64,000 nucleotides of DNA from Blasia pusilla (Eukaryota; Marchantiophyta; Marchantiopsida; Blasiales): positions 38,502,001 through 38,566,000 of the forward strand of contig CM114274.1 of the NCBI GenBank assembly GCA_050084515.1, written 5' to 3'. Below the pieces are notes generated by a model. That model saw only the letters and a program-made list of their open reading frames with translations. It was not told the origin of the DNA and did not search any database. This document shows, in pieces, positions 62,912 to 64,000 of this stretch. A program made the translations under genes and the position numbers. Position 1 is the first letter of the stretch, and each line of letters begins with the position of its first letter.

Positions 62912-64000
62912 CCTTCCCACCATTGCCATCCAAAAGTACTCCAAAAAATCGCTGTCTTCTCAATCCTTCTCCATTTGCTATCCTCCCCACATCGTCCCAC
63001 CAATCCACCCGAATTCCTCCCCTGTTTCCTTCCCCTTGTTCTCCGGGCTCCTCCAATGCCTCCCCTGCATCATCCTCTTCATCTCCTCGTCATCCTCCTC
63101 CTCCTCACCTAGCATCATCAAATTACCATCACCCTACTCCGACCCACCCATCTGCCTCCATCCACCGCTCCACTCCCGTATCCTCTATCCCACTCTCCCC
63201 GCAGTCCGCTGGAAACTACATATCTCTTCGTCCTTTCTCTCTCCTCTTCCTCTTCGTCTTCCTTCACCTTCTTCAAGCCCACGACAGACCTACGAAAGAT
63301 CCGAGGACCCCACACACCCCCGTGCTCGCGGCTTGTCCTCTGCTGCAGCTGTACCATTAAATCCCTGCCCTGCTACGCACGCTGCCGATTCCGACCCGAG
63401 CGCCACTGATCCGAACCCCTGAATCAATCCACCATCACCCACTCAAGCGATCGATGTGTCGCCCTCCATCCCCCACAAACCGACCGACCTTCATTCCTCC
63501 CTTCCCTTCCCATCCCATTCCAGTCCAGTCCAGTCCAGCCAGCAGCGCTAAGGAGCGGTGCGTTGGTACAAGAAGAAAGCCGATCCGTAGCAGTACCTCG
63601 AGGATGCGGACGTGCGTATTCTCTCTCATGAGTCCATCGCCCTGTCCTGCGGTCGAACGAACGAATGAAACGCGTGCGAAGGGGAGGGAGGGAAGCTTTG
63701 AAAGAAAGTCGGAAGCCCTAGCTAAGCAAACGCGACGCGACGCAGCCAAGCGAACAAAACACCCCCACACGCCTGCGCTTTATTACTGCGACGTGTGCGT
63801 GCCGGAGAGGTATGGCTTATGCCTATGCCAGGCCTAAATAATAATTGATCACTAGCAAGGTGCATCTGGGATGCACGAAAAATAAAATAGCGGTTGAAGA
63901 GTTCATATATAATTCGTGAAAAGAAGAGATTAACAACAAAGCGACGAAGGGGAGTGTTTGTTGTAGTTCTTATTGTTTTGATATTGTGTGAGAATGAAAT
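62912..64000 (-). promoter_or_regulatory. 5' flank of the symplekin gene
   Basis: CT-rich and CCTC-rich sequence (62950-63260), then GC-rich DNA to about 63800, lies upstream of the symplekin start; the last 160 bp are AT-rich. This is the expected place for promoter and 5' UTR, but I cannot place a start site. Long frames on both strands here (up to 239 codons) are proline/serine-rich and follow from the C/T bias. Confidence 0.4.

Noticed and set aside
62703-63422. 239-codon plus-strand frame antisense to symplekin
   Set aside because: It overlaps symplekin exon 1 and the CT-rich upstream flank; the serine/proline/leucine composition follows from C/T bias.
1-64000. CRISPR arrays, bacterial operons, riboswitches
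   Set aside because: The window is eukaryotic and contains no spaced identical repeats or bacterial gene organisation.

Overview
This is a plant nuclear window: intron-rich genes of clear plant type (a PP2C phosphatase and an ESP4-type symplekin) sit in a much larger mass of decayed transposons, microsatellites and AT-rich intergenic DNA. Introns are mostly about 100-1500 bp. The protein matches do not fix the species. Modest introns together with the retroelement types seen suggest an early-diverging land plant such as a liverwort or moss, but this is inference.

Layout. 1-2.1 kb: repeats, including two head-to-head LTR copies. 4.3-8.2 kb (minus): a complete four-exon PP2C gene, with a GC-rich, CT-rich 5' flank to about 10.2 kb. 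10.6-15.2 kb: AT-rich DNA without genes. 15.3-15.5 kb: a small hAT-like MITE with a perfect 8-bp target duplication. 15.6-16.8 kb: a GC-rich block without a recognisable gene. 17.5-18.0 kb (plus): a decayed plant retroelement-associated reading frame. 18-28 kb: AT-rich DNA, a 709-bp dispersed repeat with an inverted partner at 47.6-48.3 kb, and a gag-like relic. 28.1-37.9 kb (minus): a decayed Ty3/gypsy LTR retrotransposon. 38-44 kb: more LTR relics, short repeats and unannotated DNA. 45.2-46.7 kb (plus): a Helitron relic that keeps an HUH motif. 47-50 kb: repeats and GC-rich sequence with one possible orphan exon. 50.5-62.9 kb (minus): a 28-exon symplekin/ESP4 gene. 62.9-64 kb: its CT- and GC-rich 5' flank.

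The standout is the retrotransposon. Its reading order is gag/zinc knuckle, retropepsin, a DNMT3-like cytosine-5 DNA methyltransferase, reverse transcriptase, RNase H, integrase, and finally a PHD finger at the integrase C-terminus. The element therefore encoded both a chromatin writer (DNA methylation) and a probable chromatin reader (PHD) within its pol polyprotein. This copy is dead, with many stops and frameshifts, but motif order and key residues remain legible. Its LTRs are oddly arranged: an LTR fragment lies between the internal domain and the complete left LTR, while the right LTR lacks exactly that fragment.

The two host genes are independent of each other: a serine/threonine phosphatase, and a scaffold of the pre-mRNA 3'-end processing complex. 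The symplekin gene reads cleanly through 28 exons except for a single extra base in exon 6, which is either a sequence error or a disabling mutation.
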